Assembly (NCBI GenBank): GCA_028869185.1 | Contig: JAGWTA010000002.1 | Location: forward strand, 1-64,000 | DNA: 64,000 nucleotides | Direction of reading: 5' to 3' | DNA from: Hyphomicrobiales bacterium | Lineage (GTDB): Bacteria; Pseudomonadota; Alphaproteobacteria; Rhizobiales; Beijerinckiaceae | Shown: piece after piece, positions 8,920 to 19,091 of the stretch | Position numbering within the stretch: the stretch's first letter is position 1 | Layout of the letters: every line of letters starts with the position of its first letter | Notes under the pieces: generated by a model | Database searches by the model: none | What the model was told of the DNA's origin: nothing | What the model saw: only the letters and a program-made list of their open reading frames with translations | Translations under genes and position numbers: made by a program

Positions 8920-10007
8920 ATGCGCTGACACAGGAGATCGCGTCGATCATCGCGCAGGAGGGCCCGATATCGGTCGAGCGTTACATGCAGCTTTGCCTCG
9001 CCCATCCCCAGCATGGCTATTACATGACGCGCGACCCGCTCGGCGCGGCGGGCGATTTCATCACCTCGCCTGAAATCAGCCAGATGTTCGGCGAATTGCT
9101 CGGCCTGTGGGCAGCCGAAACATGGGCCTTGTGCGGCGCGCCGCAGCCTGCGCGCCTCGTGGAGCTTGGCCCGGGCCGGGGCACGCTGATGGCGGATGCG
9201 CTGCGCGCCGCGCGCGTCGTCAAGCCGTTTTACGAATCCCTGCAGGCGACGCTCGTGGAGACCAGTCCCGCGCTGATCGAGGCCCAGCGCGCGATGCTCG
9301 CCGACATGCAGCGCCCGCTCGACTGGAAGAACAATGTCGAGGATCTGCCGCACGCGCCAACGATCGTTCTCGCCAACGAATTTTTCGACGCGCTGCCCGT
9401 GCGCCAATATGTCAAGACATCGCAAGGCTGGCGCGAGCGTCAGGTCGGGCTCAGCGGCGACGGCGCGTTCGTGTTTGGCGGAGCGCCGCAGGTCGAGCCC
9501 TATCTGAACGCTGAAGCGCCCGACGGCGCGATCATCGAAGTCGGCGCCATCGGCCAGCGCATCATGTACACGCTGGCGACGCGCATCGTGCAATATGGCG
9601 GCGCGCTGCTCGTGATCGATTATGGTCATGAAGCGACATCGACCGGCGAAACCCTGCAGGCGATGCGCGCCCATCGCTATGCCGATCCTCTGAGCGAGGC
9701 CGGCGAATGCGACCTCACCACGCATGTCGATTTCGCCGGTCTGGCGCGCGCGGCCAAATCGGTCGGCGCGCAGGTGCACGGCCCCGTTTCGCAGGGCTTC
9801 TTTTTGCGCCAGCTCGGCATCGAGCGCCGCGCCGACGCGCTCGCGCGCCAGGCCAGCGCCGATCAGGCCAAGGACATCGCAACCGCGTTGCATCGCCTGA
9901 CCGACGAAACGCAGCCGACCGATATGGGCCGGCTTTTCCGCGTGATGGCGGTGACGCGCAAGGGCGCGCCCCAATTGCCGGGCTTCGCCACCGGGGCGAG
10001 CGCGTGA
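8916..10007 (+). CDS. SAM-dependent methyltransferase, MidA/NDUFAF7 family
   Basis: A 363-residue DUF185/COG1565 protein. The SAM-binding glycine motif is LVELGPGRGTLMADAL (residues ~87-102), preceded by the conserved GDFITSPEISQMFGELLG and followed by IVLANEFFDALPVRQY and VIDYGHE. The mitochondrial homologue NDUFAF7 dimethylates an arginine of complex I subunit NDUFS2; a bacterial NuoD-directed role is likely but inferred. The start overlaps the lgt stop (ATGA) and the end overlaps the next gene (GTGA), so three proteins come from one coupled transcript. Confidence 0.88.
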   Translation: MNALTQEIASIIAQEGPISVERYMQLCLAHPQHGYYMTRDPLGAAGDFITSPEISQMFGELLGLWAAETWALCGAPQPARLVELGPGRGTLMADALRAARVVKPFYESLQATLVETSPALIEAQRAMLADMQRPLDWKNNVEDLPHAPTIVLANEFFDALPVRQYVKTSQGWRERQVGLSGDGAFVFGGAPQVEPYLNAEAPDGAIIEVGAIGQRIMYTLATRIVQYGGALLVIDYGHEATSTGETLQAMRAHRYADPLSEAGECDLTTHVDFAGLARAAKSVGAQVHGPVSQGFFLRQLGIERRADALARQASADQAKDIATALHRLTDETQPTDMGRLFRVMAVTRKGAPQLPGFATGASA

Positions 10008-10771
10008 AGCTGCCTGCGATTGAAAGCCCTGCGCTGCAGAAAATCGGCGCGCGCCATGCTTTTTTCACCCGCAACGGCGGCGTGAGCGAAGGCGTTTACG
10101 CAAGCCTCAACGGCGGCGTCGGATCGAACGACCAACGCGACCATGTCGCGGAAAATCGCGCGCGCATGGCGAGCGCGCTCGGCGTTGCGGCTTCGCATCT
10201 GCTTGTGCCCTATCAGATCCATTCCGCCGAGTGCCTGATCGTCGACCGGCCTTTCGAGGAGCGCCCGCGTTGCGATGCGCTCGCGACGAAAACGCCCGGC
10301 CTTGCGCTCGGCGTCACCGGCGCCGATTGCGGCATGATTCTGTTTTGCGATCCGCAAGCGCGCGTGATCGGCGCCGCCCATTCAGGCTGGAAAGGCGCGC
10401 TTGCCGACATTATCGGCGCGACCGTCGCAGCGATGGAAAAACTCGGCGCGCGCCGCGCCGATATCGTCGCAGCCCTTGGCCCGACCATCGCACAGGAAAG
10501 CTACGAAACCGGTCCCGAATTTCATGCGCAATTTATCGCGACGAACCCGGATTTCGCGCGCTTCTTCGCGCCCTCGCGCAAACCGGACCATTTCATGTTC
10601 GACCTGCACGGACTGATTGGCCTGCGCGCGCAAGAGGCGGGAATCCGTTTCGAAGATCTCGGTCTCGACACCTACGCTGATGCGCAGCGGTTTTTCAGCT
10701 TCCGGCGCACAACGCACCGCAAGGAGCCCGATTACGGCCGGCTGGTTTCAGCGATTGTGATCGAAGGATAA
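10004..10771 (+). CDS. pgeF: Peptidoglycan editing factor PgeF / YfiH-LACC1 multicopper-like purine nucleosidase
   Basis: The 255-residue protein belongs to the YfiH/LACC1 (COG1496) family. Conserved metal-site segments are present: the HAFFTRNGGVSEG start, QIHSAE, VTGADCG and IGAAHSGWKGALADI. Family members act as purine nucleoside phosphorylase/adenosine deaminase-type enzymes, and in E. coli the protein corrects misincorporated amino acids in peptidoglycan precursors. The start is GTG overlapping the preceding stop. A strong bidirectional terminator follows. Confidence 0.88.
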   Translation: MKLPAIESPALQKIGARHAFFTRNGGVSEGVYASLNGGVGSNDQRDHVAENRARMASALGVAASHLLVPYQIHSAECLIVDRPFEERPRCDALATKTPGLALGVTGADCGMILFCDPQARVIGAAHSGWKGALADIIGATVAAMEKLGARRADIVAALGPTIAQESYETGPEFHAQFIATNPDFARFFAPSRKPDHFMFDLHGLIGLRAQEAGIRFEDLGLDTYADAQRFFSFRRTTHRKEPDYGRLVSAIVIEG

Positions 10772-10800
10772 CCGGCGCGCGCCTGGCGCCGCGCAAGCAA

Positions 10801-10836
10801 AAGGCGGCGGCCCCCGACGGGCCGCCGCCTTTTTTT
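10801..10836. terminator. Bidirectional intrinsic terminator between pgeF and rpoD
   Basis: A 13-bp perfect stem (10801-10813 with 10819-10831), 5-base loop, and a run of T on the plus side; the A residues on the left give a short U-run on the minus side. It lies between two convergent genes and can end both transcripts. Confidence 0.85.
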
Positions 10837-10845
10837 GTCCTGCAA

Positions 10846-12858
<2,013 letters not shown>

Positions 12859-12949
12859 CATGGTCTCCGAACCGGAACGGCGCGGCGCAGGAGCGCCGAA
12901 GTGATTCGCCGCGGGCAAGGTCGCAGAGGCGTCCCTAACCCTGTCTTAA

Positions 12950-14857
12950 CTACAAGCGGCGCGCTGTCGGAGCGGCGCTCTGGCCAAAACCCTCGACAGT
13001 GGCCTCGGCGCCGTCCAGCGCCGTCAATTGCGCCTGAATATCCTGCAATCGCGCGAGATTGACTTCGCTCGGGTCGGCCGCAAGGGCCTCCTCGGCGAGA
13101 GCCAACTCCCTATGTAACGCCCTTGTTCTGCGATGCAAGGCCAGCGCCTGCTTCAGCGCCTCGGCGGCGTCGAAGGGCGGCGCGTCCGGCTGGACGCAGG
13201 CGAGCGCCGACACACCCGTCTGCTGCGCCAGCGCGGCAAGCGCCGGCTCCAGCCCCGCCTCTGCGGCGGCCGCGCGCAAACCGGCGCCCGTCAGATGGTC
13301 GTCGCCCGCCGCCAGAAGAAAATCGCGCAGCCTGCGCGCCAGCGGCGTCGAGAATTCGGTCGCGGCCAACGTCTCGGCCTCGTCGCCGATGAAATCCGGG
13401 TGATTGAGAAATACAAGCAATATCAGCGCTTCACGCGGAGAGATGGTCTGCCCGCCGCCTTTGAACAGGCTGGATTGCGCCAGCGCCGGGCTGACCGAAA
13501 CAGGCGACGAAAGGCTTGCCGGCTCGCGCTGGAAACGCCCCCCGCCCGGGGTCCAGGGACGGCGCGCGGGCCGCTGGCCGCCGCTCTCGCGCCCGAACAG
13601 GGCCGCCAGACGCCCGTTCATCTCGTCCTGATAATGCCGCCTCAGCGTTTCGTCGGAGATGACGCGCGTCGCCTCACGCACACGGCGCTCGAAAGCGGCG
13701 CGGCGTTCGGGCGTGTCCAGCGTCTGCGCCTCGAATTCGCGCATCCACAGGACATCGGCGAGCGGCCTTGCCGATTCGACGACCTCCGCCACGGCCGCCG
13801 AGCCCGCCGAACGATAGAGATCGTCCGGGTCCTGCCCCTCCGGCAGAAAGGCGAAACGCAGGCTCCGGCCAGGCGCAATCAACGGCAAGGCCGTCTCGAT
13901 GGCGCGGAAGGCGGCCTTGCGCCCCGCGCGGTCGCCATCGAAACACAGGATCGGCTCTTCGGCCATGCGCCAGAGCAGCCCGCACTGGTCGGCCGTGAGC
14001 GCAGTGCCCAGCGGCGCCACCGTCTCGGGGAAGCCGGCGGCATGCATGGCGATGACGTCGACATAGCCCTCGACCGCGATGACGCGATTGGCCTTGTGGG
14101 CGGCAAGGCGCGCCTTGTGATGGTTGTAGAGACAGAAACTCTTGTGAAACAGCGCCGATTCCGGCGAGTTTTTGTATTTGGCCGGGTTGTCCTTATCCAT
14201 CGCGCGGCCGCCGAAGGCGATCACGCGACCCGACCCGTCGGCGATCGGAAAGGTCACGCGGTCGCGCAAATGCTCGTAGGGCACGGCGATGCCCTCGCCC
14301 GTGACGAGCAGCCCCGCCTCGATCATCGTCTCGACATCGACGCCCTTGCCGGCCAGATGGTCGCGCAACTGGTAGCGTTCGCGCGGCGCGTAGCCGATGC
14401 GGAATTCCTTTTGCAGCGCAGGCCCGATCCCGCGGTCCGCGAGATAGCCGCGCGCCCGCGCCCCGTCCGCGCCCTGCAGCCTGGCCTCGAAAAACCGCGC
14501 GGCGAGTTCGGCCGCCTCCAGCGCGGTGGCGCGCCGGGCCTCGCGCACGACCTCTTCCTGCGTCATTTTCGGCAGGGCGAGGCCGGCGTCCCCCGCAAGC
14601 TTCTCGACCGCCTCGGGAAAGCTCAGCCCCTCGGTTTCCATAACGAAATCGAAGATGTTGCCATTCCTGCCGGCCGAAAAATCGAACCAGCGCGCCTTGC
14701 TGTCGTTGACGTAGAAAGAGGGCGTCTTTTCAGCGGTGAAGGGCGACAGGCCGCGCCATTCGCGCCCTTCCTTCTTCAGCTTCACGCGCCGGCCGACCAC
14801 CTGCGAAACGGGCAGGCGGGCCTTGATCTCGTCAATAAAGGACGGCGGAAAGCGCAT
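12950..14857 (-). CDS. dnaG: DNA primase DnaG
   Basis: The 635-residue primase lays down RNA primers at the replication fork. The N-terminal ribbon region can be aligned through the segment SPFTAEKTPSFYVN, but the usual zinc ligands (CHC2 pattern) are replaced: Cys and His become Ser and Thr, and the later Cys pair lies in a region reading WFDFSAGRNG. The catalytic TOPRIM core is intact, with EGYVDVIAMHAAGF and CFDGDRAGRKAAFRA, followed by a helicase-interacting C-terminal domain. Ribbon degeneration is, to my recollection, common in Hyphomicrobiales primases. It is upstream of rpoD and divergent from panB. Confidence 0.95.
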   Translation of the reverse strand: MRFPPSFIDEIKARLPVSQVVGRRVKLKKEGREWRGLSPFTAEKTPSFYVNDSKARWFDFSAGRNGNIFDFVMETEGLSFPEAVEKLAGDAGLALPKMTQEEVVREARRATALEAAELAARFFEARLQGADGARARGYLADRGIGPALQKEFRIGYAPRERYQLRDHLAGKGVDVETMIEAGLLVTGEGIAVPYEHLRDRVTFPIADGSGRVIAFGGRAMDKDNPAKYKNSPESALFHKSFCLYNHHKARLAAHKANRVIAVEGYVDVIAMHAAGFPETVAPLGTALTADQCGLLWRMAEEPILCFDGDRAGRKAAFRAIETALPLIAPGRSLRFAFLPEGQDPDDLYRSAGSAAVAEVVESARPLADVLWMREFEAQTLDTPERRAAFERRVREATRVISDETLRRHYQDEMNGRLAALFGRESGGQRPARRPWTPGGGRFQREPASLSSPVSVSPALAQSSLFKGGGQTISPREALILLVFLNHPDFIGDEAETLAATEFSTPLARRLRDFLLAAGDDHLTGAGLRAAAAEAGLEPALAALAQQTGVSALACVQPDAPPFDAAEALKQALALHRRTRALHRELALAEEALAADPSEVNLARLQDIQAQLTALDGAEATVEGFGQSAAPTARRL

Positions 14858-14953
14858 GGACCCCGCGACGGCGCGTCAAACCTCCCCTATATAGCAACCC
14901 GCCCCGGCCCCGGGGCGCCATGCGGTTTATCCCCGCTTTCAACAGGACGAGAC

Positions 14954-15757
14954 ATGCGCGACGCCGCCCGTTTTTTTCAGATGAAGCGCCAAGGCGAAAA
15001 AATCGCCATGCTGACCGCCTATGACGCCCCCAACGCGCGGGCGCAGGCCGAAGGCGGCGTCGACATTCTGCTCGTCGGCGACAGCGTCGGCACCAACATC
15101 CTCGGCTATGCGTCCGAGCGCGAGGTGACGATGGCCGACATGGTCCACCACATCGCCGCCGTGCGCCGCGGCGCGCCGGAAGCCTATATCGTCGGCGACC
15201 TGCCCTACGCTTCCTGCGCCACGCCGCAGCTGGCCGCGCAAAACGCCAAAACGCTGCGCGCCGCCGGCGCCGATATGGTGAAGTTCGAAGGCGCATTGCC
15301 CGACGTCGTGCGCGCGATCAAGGCCGAAGGCATCGCCGTGTGCTGCCACCTCGGTCTCGAACCGCAGAACCACGAGGAAAAGCGCCTGAAAGGCAAGACA
15401 GCCGCCGATGCGAAAGCGCTCATCGACAATGCGCGCGCGCTCGACGCCGCCGGCATGGACATGCTGGTGCTCGAGTTGATCCCCGAAGAAGTCGCCCGCG
15501 CCGTCACGCAAGCGGTCAAGGCGCCGACCATCGGCATCGGCGCCGGCCGCTTTACCGACGGGCAGGTGCTCGTCGTCTGCGACACGCTGGGCTACACGCA
15601 GAACAATTTCAAACACAACAAACGCTACGCCGACCACGGAACAACGATGCGCGAGGCCGCAGCCGCCTATGCGCATGACGTGCATTCCGGCGCCTTCCCG
15701 GCAGAATCCAATGCGTTCAAGATGCCGAAAGAGGAACGCGAGGCGTTTGGCGTCTAA
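14954..15757 (+). CDS. panB: 3-methyl-2-oxobutanoate hydroxymethyltransferase
   Basis: The 267-residue enzyme adds a hydroxymethyl group from methylene-tetrahydrofolate to ketoisovalerate, the first committed step to pantothenate. Family blocks are clear: LTAYDAPNARAQAEGGVDIL, LVGDSVGTNILGY, the Mg-binding VKFEGA, CCHLGLEPQ and IGIGAGRFTDGQVLVVCDTLG. The ATG follows an aggacgag ribosome site; a much longer open frame upstream is antisense to dnaG. No panC lies nearby. Confidence 0.95.
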   Translation: MRDAARFFQMKRQGEKIAMLTAYDAPNARAQAEGGVDILLVGDSVGTNILGYASEREVTMADMVHHIAAVRRGAPEAYIVGDLPYASCATPQLAAQNAKTLRAAGADMVKFEGALPDVVRAIKAEGIAVCCHLGLEPQNHEEKRLKGKTAADAKALIDNARALDAAGMDMLVLELIPEEVARAVTQAVKAPTIGIGAGRFTDGQVLVVCDTLGYTQNNFKHNKRYADHGTTMREAAAAYAHDVHSGAFPAESNAFKMPKEEREAFGV

Positions 15758-15779
15758 CGCCGCTCGACCGCGCTGAGCG

Positions 15780-16205
15780 CTAGGCCGTGGAAGCCCTGCG
15801 GCCCTGAGCGTCAATGACGATCTCGCCATCTTCCTTGCGGAATTCGCCCTGTTGCGCAGGCAGCAGATCGAGAACGAGCTCGGACGGACGACACAATCGC
15901 ACGCCGCGCGGCGAGACGACGATCGGGCGATTGATGAGAATGGGATGCGCCATCATCGCGTCGATCAGCGCCTCGTCGCTGAGCGCCGGATTGGCGAGGC
16001 CAAGTTCGCCGTAAGGCGTTCCCTTCTCGCGCAGCAAGGCGCGCGGCGCAATTCCCATGCGCGCGATCAATTGCGTCAGCATCGCGCGCGAGGGCGGACA
16101 TTTGCGATAGTCGATCACATGCGGCTCGACGCCGGCGTTGCGGATCAACGCGAGCGTGTTGCGCGAGGTTCCGCAATCGGGATTGTGATAGATCACGACA
16201 TCCAT
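15780..16205 (-). CDS. arsC: Arsenate reductase (glutaredoxin-type ArsC family)
   Basis: The 141-residue protein has the ArsC active-site loop HNPDCGTSRNTL with catalytic Cys near residue 11 and the conserved HPILINRPIVVS arginine segment. Enzymes of this branch reduce arsenate to arsenite using glutathione/glutaredoxin. There is no arsenite pump or ArsR nearby, so a detoxification operon is absent and the protein may act alone or as a Spx/YffB-like relative. An alternative GTG start two codons upstream overlaps the YqeY stop. Confidence 0.8.
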   Translation of the reverse strand: MDVVIYHNPDCGTSRNTLALIRNAGVEPHVIDYRKCPPSRAMLTQLIARMGIAPRALLREKGTPYGELGLANPALSDEALIDAMMAHPILINRPIVVSPRGVRLCRPSELVLDLLPAQQGEFRKEDGEIVIDAQGRRASTA

Positions 16206-16207
16206 GG

Positions 16208-16657
16208 TCACCCGCCGAGCGCCGCCTTCACCTGAGCGCTGACTTTCGAGAAATCCATTCGCCCTGTGTATTTCGCCTTCAGCGCGGCGACGACCTTGCC
16301 CATGTCCTTCATGGTGGCCGCGCCTGTCTCGGCGATTGCGGCCTTGATGGCGGCGTCCGCCTCTTCGGCAGAAAGGGCCTGCGGCAAATAGGACGAAATG
16401 ACCGCAATTTCTGCGCGCTCGCCGGCTGCAAGCTCAGGGCGTCCGTTCTTCTCGTAAATCTCCGCCGATTCCTGCCGGCTCTTCACCATTTTCTGCAGGA
16501 GCGCGAGAATGTCGTCGTCGGAAACCGTCTTGCCCTGTCCGCGCGCCTCGATGTCGCGGTCCTTCAGCGCGGCGTTGATGAGGCGGATCGTGGACAGGCG
16601 CGCCTTGTCGCCGGACTTCATCGCCTCCTTCATGTCGTTCACAAAACGCTCGCGCAT
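16208..16657 (-). CDS. GatB/YqeY domain-containing protein
   Basis: A 149-residue YqeY-family protein. It starts MRERFVNDMKEAMKSGDKAR and contains the family segments LSTIRLINAALKDRDIEARG and EIAVISSYLPQALS, with a C-terminal helical domain like the tail of the GatB amidotransferase subunit. A role linked to tRNA-dependent amidation is often suggested but unproven for the stand-alone form. A ggag-type site precedes the ATG. It is divergent from carA, and the ArsC gene follows with overlap or a few bases. Confidence 0.9.
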   Translation of the reverse strand: MRERFVNDMKEAMKSGDKARLSTIRLINAALKDRDIEARGQGKTVSDDDILALLQKMVKSRQESAEIYEKNGRPELAAGERAEIAVISSYLPQALSAEEADAAIKAAIAETGAATMKDMGKVVAALKAKYTGRMDFSKVSAQVKAALGG

Positions 16658-16684
16658 AAGTCTCTCCTGAAGGGGCGGCGAGGC

Positions 16685-16713
16685 TTGACGGGCAAGGGGC
16701 GCTCCCCTAGCTT
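16685..16713 (+). promoter_or_regulatory. Probable sigma-70 promoter for carA
   Basis: TTGACG at 16685-16690 and TAGCTT at 16708-16713 are separated by exactly 17 bases, preceded by C as in the alphaproteobacterial CTTGAC consensus. It sits in the divergent gap 80 bases upstream of the carA ATG. Seen by eye, not tested. Confidence 0.5.
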
Positions 16714-16792
16714 CCGCGCCAATTCAAACCCTTAAATCGCGGTCGCCCGACGCTTGTGCGTCCGCGCCCGCGCGACCAGCCTTAGAGACCTC

Positions 16793-17983
16793 ATGTCGCA
16801 GGATCAAGCCGCAAACGCCGGTTGGGCGCCCCGCAAACCGACCGGCCTGCTCGTTCTGGCCGACGGGACCGTGATCGAAGGTTTCGGTCTTGGCGCTACG
16901 GGCGAGGCCGACGGCGAAGTCTGTTTCAACACGGCCATGACCGGCTATCAGGAAATCCTGACCGACCCGTCTTATTCTGGCCAGATCGTCACCTTCACCT
17001 TTCCCCATATCGGCAATGTCGGCGTGAACGACGAAGATATCGAGACGGTGAATATGGCTGCGGCCTCCGGCGTGCGCGGCTGCGTTCTGCAAGCGCCGAT
17101 CACCGACCCTTCGAACTTTCGCGCGACGAAGAATTTCGACGCCTGGCTCAAGGGGCGCGGCATTGTCGGCCTGTGCGGTCTCGACACGCGCGCGCTGACG
17201 GCGCTGATCCGCGAGAAGGGCATGCCCAACGCCGTCATTGCCCATCATCCCGATGGCGTGTTCGATCTGCCGGCGTTGAAGAAGCGCGCTGCGGCGATCC
17301 CTTCGATGGACGGGCTCGATCTTGTGCCGGGCGTGACCACAGCGCAGCGTTACGACTGGGATGAAACGACCTGGATGCTCGGCAAGGGTTACGGCCGCCG
17401 CGCCGAAACGAAGCGCAAGGTCGTTGCGATGGACTTCGGCGTGAAGCGCAACATCCTGCGCCTGCTCGCCGACGAAGGGTGCGCCGTGACGGTTGTTCCG
17501 GCGACCGCATCGGCGGATGAGATTCTGGCGCTCGAGCCCGATGGCGTGTTCATTTCCAACGGCCCGGGCGACCCCGCCGCGACAGGCGAATATTCCGTGC
17601 CGGTCATCCGCGCATTGCTCGACAGGAAAGTGCCGACCTTCGGCATTTGCCTTGGTCATCAGATGCTGGCGCTGGCCGTTGGCGCGCAGACCAGAAAGAT
17701 GCATCAGGGTCATCACGGCGCCAACCATCCCGTGATGGATTACACGACCGGCAAGGTCGAGATCGTCTCGATGAACCACGGCTTTGCGGTGGATGTCGAT
17801 ACGCTGCCAGCTAATGCGAAGGAAACGCATCGCTCGCTGTTCGATGGCTCGAACTGCGGCATCGCTCTGACCGATCGCCCCGCCTTTTCCGTGCAACACC
17901 ATCCCGAGGCCTCGCCGGGCCCGCAGGATTCGCACTATCTCTTCAAGCGCTTCGTAAAAATGATGGATGAGGCGAAAGCATAG
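16793..17983 (+). CDS. carA: Carbamoyl-phosphate synthase small (glutaminase) subunit
   Basis: The 396-residue subunit hydrolyses glutamine and passes ammonia to CarB for carbamoyl phosphate, the precursor of arginine and pyrimidines. The N-terminal CarA-specific domain (residues ~1-150, with VCFNTAMTGYQEILTDPSY) precedes a class I amidotransferase domain with nucleophile Cys286 in GICLGHQM and the His/Glu pair in HHPEASPGP. The ATG at 16793 is chosen; 13 codons upstream would enter the promoter spacer. carB lies 2.7 kb away on the opposite strand. Confidence 0.96.
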   Translation: MSQDQAANAGWAPRKPTGLLVLADGTVIEGFGLGATGEADGEVCFNTAMTGYQEILTDPSYSGQIVTFTFPHIGNVGVNDEDIETVNMAAASGVRGCVLQAPITDPSNFRATKNFDAWLKGRGIVGLCGLDTRALTALIREKGMPNAVIAHHPDGVFDLPALKKRAAAIPSMDGLDLVPGVTTAQRYDWDETTWMLGKGYGRRAETKRKVVAMDFGVKRNILRLLADEGCAVTVVPATASADEILALEPDGVFISNGPGDPAATGEYSVPVIRALLDRKVPTFGICLGHQMLALAVGAQTRKMHQGHHGANHPVMDYTTGKVEIVSMNHGFAVDVDTLPANAKETHRSLFDGSNCGIALTDRPAFSVQHHPEASPGPQDSHYLFKRFVKMMDEAKA

Positions 17984-17998
17984 GATCGCGCGACAACG

Positions 17999-18125
17999 CC
18001 GTCATTGCGAGGAGCGAGCGACGAAGCAATCCATCCAGCGGGCGTTGCAGAATGGGGCGAATACGCCTTTGCAATCACGAACGGGGATGGATTGCTTCGT
18101 CGCCTCCGGCTCCTCGCAATGACGG
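17999..18125. repeat. Palindromic intergenic repeat (gtcattgcgagg family)
   Basis: The left arm, 17999-18036, and the right arm, 18085-18125, are near-perfect reverse complements apart from a three-base insertion in the right arm, separated by about 48 bases. The arm starts ccgtcattgcgaggagc and ends gaagcaatccatcc, the wording of a repeat widespread in alphaproteobacterial chromosomes. It fills the gap between convergent carA and msrP and could form a large hairpin in RNA from either side. Confidence 0.85.
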
Positions 18126-18145
18126 CGATTTAAAACAAACGCCTC

Positions 18146-19042
18146 TCAAAAAAACAGCGTCTTGTCGTCGAGGTTTTTGTAGAGCCCGGCGACCTCCTGC
18201 GCATAACCGTTGAACAGCAGCGTTGGATGGCGCCCGTCCACGCCGAGCCATTCCTCGGTCGCCTGGCTCCAGCGCTTGTGCGGCACGTCCGGATTCACAT
18301 TGGCCCAGAAGCCATATTCGTCGCCCTGCAGTTTTTCCCAGAACGACTGCGGGCGCTCGCTGACGAACGAAATGCGCTGGATGGATTTGATCGACTTGAA
18401 CCCGTATTTCCAGGGCGTCGCCAGACGCAGCGGCGCGCCGAAGACGTTTTGCAGCGGCTTGCCATAGGCGCCTGTCACCAGAAAGGCGAGGTCGTTGTTC
18501 GCCTCGTCCAGCGTCAAACCCTCGACATAGGGAAACGGATAGACGCGCTGCTTCTGGAAGGGCGCGACTTGCGGGTCCATGAAGCTTTCGAAGCGGATGT
18601 ATTTTGCTTCCGGCTTCGGCTCTGCGGCGGCAACGAGTTTTTTCAGGGCAAAACCGGTCCACGGGACGACCATCGACCACGCCTCGACGCAGCGATGACG
18701 GTAGATGCGCTCCTCGACATTCATCTCCTTGATGAGCGCGTCGATGTCGACATCGCGCGGCTTGGCGCACAACCCGCCAATGGAGACGGTCCAGGGCCGG
18801 GGCTTCAGCGCGGCAGCTTTCGCAGCCGCATATTTGGAGGCCGAGAATTCAACGAAATTGTTGTAATTCGTCGTCACGCTTTCCGGCGTCGTCGCGCGGT
18901 CGAGCGGGACGCCGGCGCGAATGGCGCGCGGCGCCGCCAGCGCTGCGCCTGCGGCCAGAAACGCGCGACGGTTGAAAAAAAGGCGCTGCGGCGTCACGCA
19001 GCTCTCCGGCAGTTCCCAGGATTTACGCAGGCGGATCAGCAT
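18146..19042 (-). CDS. msrP: Protein-methionine-sulfoxide reductase catalytic subunit MsrP (YedY)
   Basis: A 298-residue periplasmic molybdoenzyme that repairs oxidised methionines in envelope proteins. A twin-arginine signal is visible (NRRAFLAAGAALAA, residues ~24-37). The sulfite-oxidase-fold core has the molybdenum ligand Cys118 in YRHRCVEAWSMVVPW and conserved segments FMDPQVAPFQ and KYGFKSIKSIQRISFV. The haem-b membrane partner MsrQ, usually encoded next door, is not in the window. The moaD/moaE genes for the cofactor occur at about 57 kb. Confidence 0.93.
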   Translation of the reverse strand: MLIRLRKSWELPESCVTPQRLFFNRRAFLAAGAALAAPRAIRAGVPLDRATTPESVTTNYNNFVEFSASKYAAAKAAALKPRPWTVSIGGLCAKPRDVDIDALIKEMNVEERIYRHRCVEAWSMVVPWTGFALKKLVAAAEPKPEAKYIRFESFMDPQVAPFQKQRVYPFPYVEGLTLDEANNDLAFLVTGAYGKPLQNVFGAPLRLATPWKYGFKSIKSIQRISFVSERPQSFWEKLQGDEYGFWANVNPDVPHKRWSQATEEWLGVDGRHPTLLFNGYAQEVAGLYKNLDDKTLFF

Positions 19043-19091
19043 GGCGGCGTCCTCGTTTCCCTTGTTCTTCGGTTCGCCAGGGCGAAATGTT

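Noticed and set aside
15780-16205. An arsenic resistance operon
   Set aside because: Only an ArsC-like protein is present, without pump or repressor.
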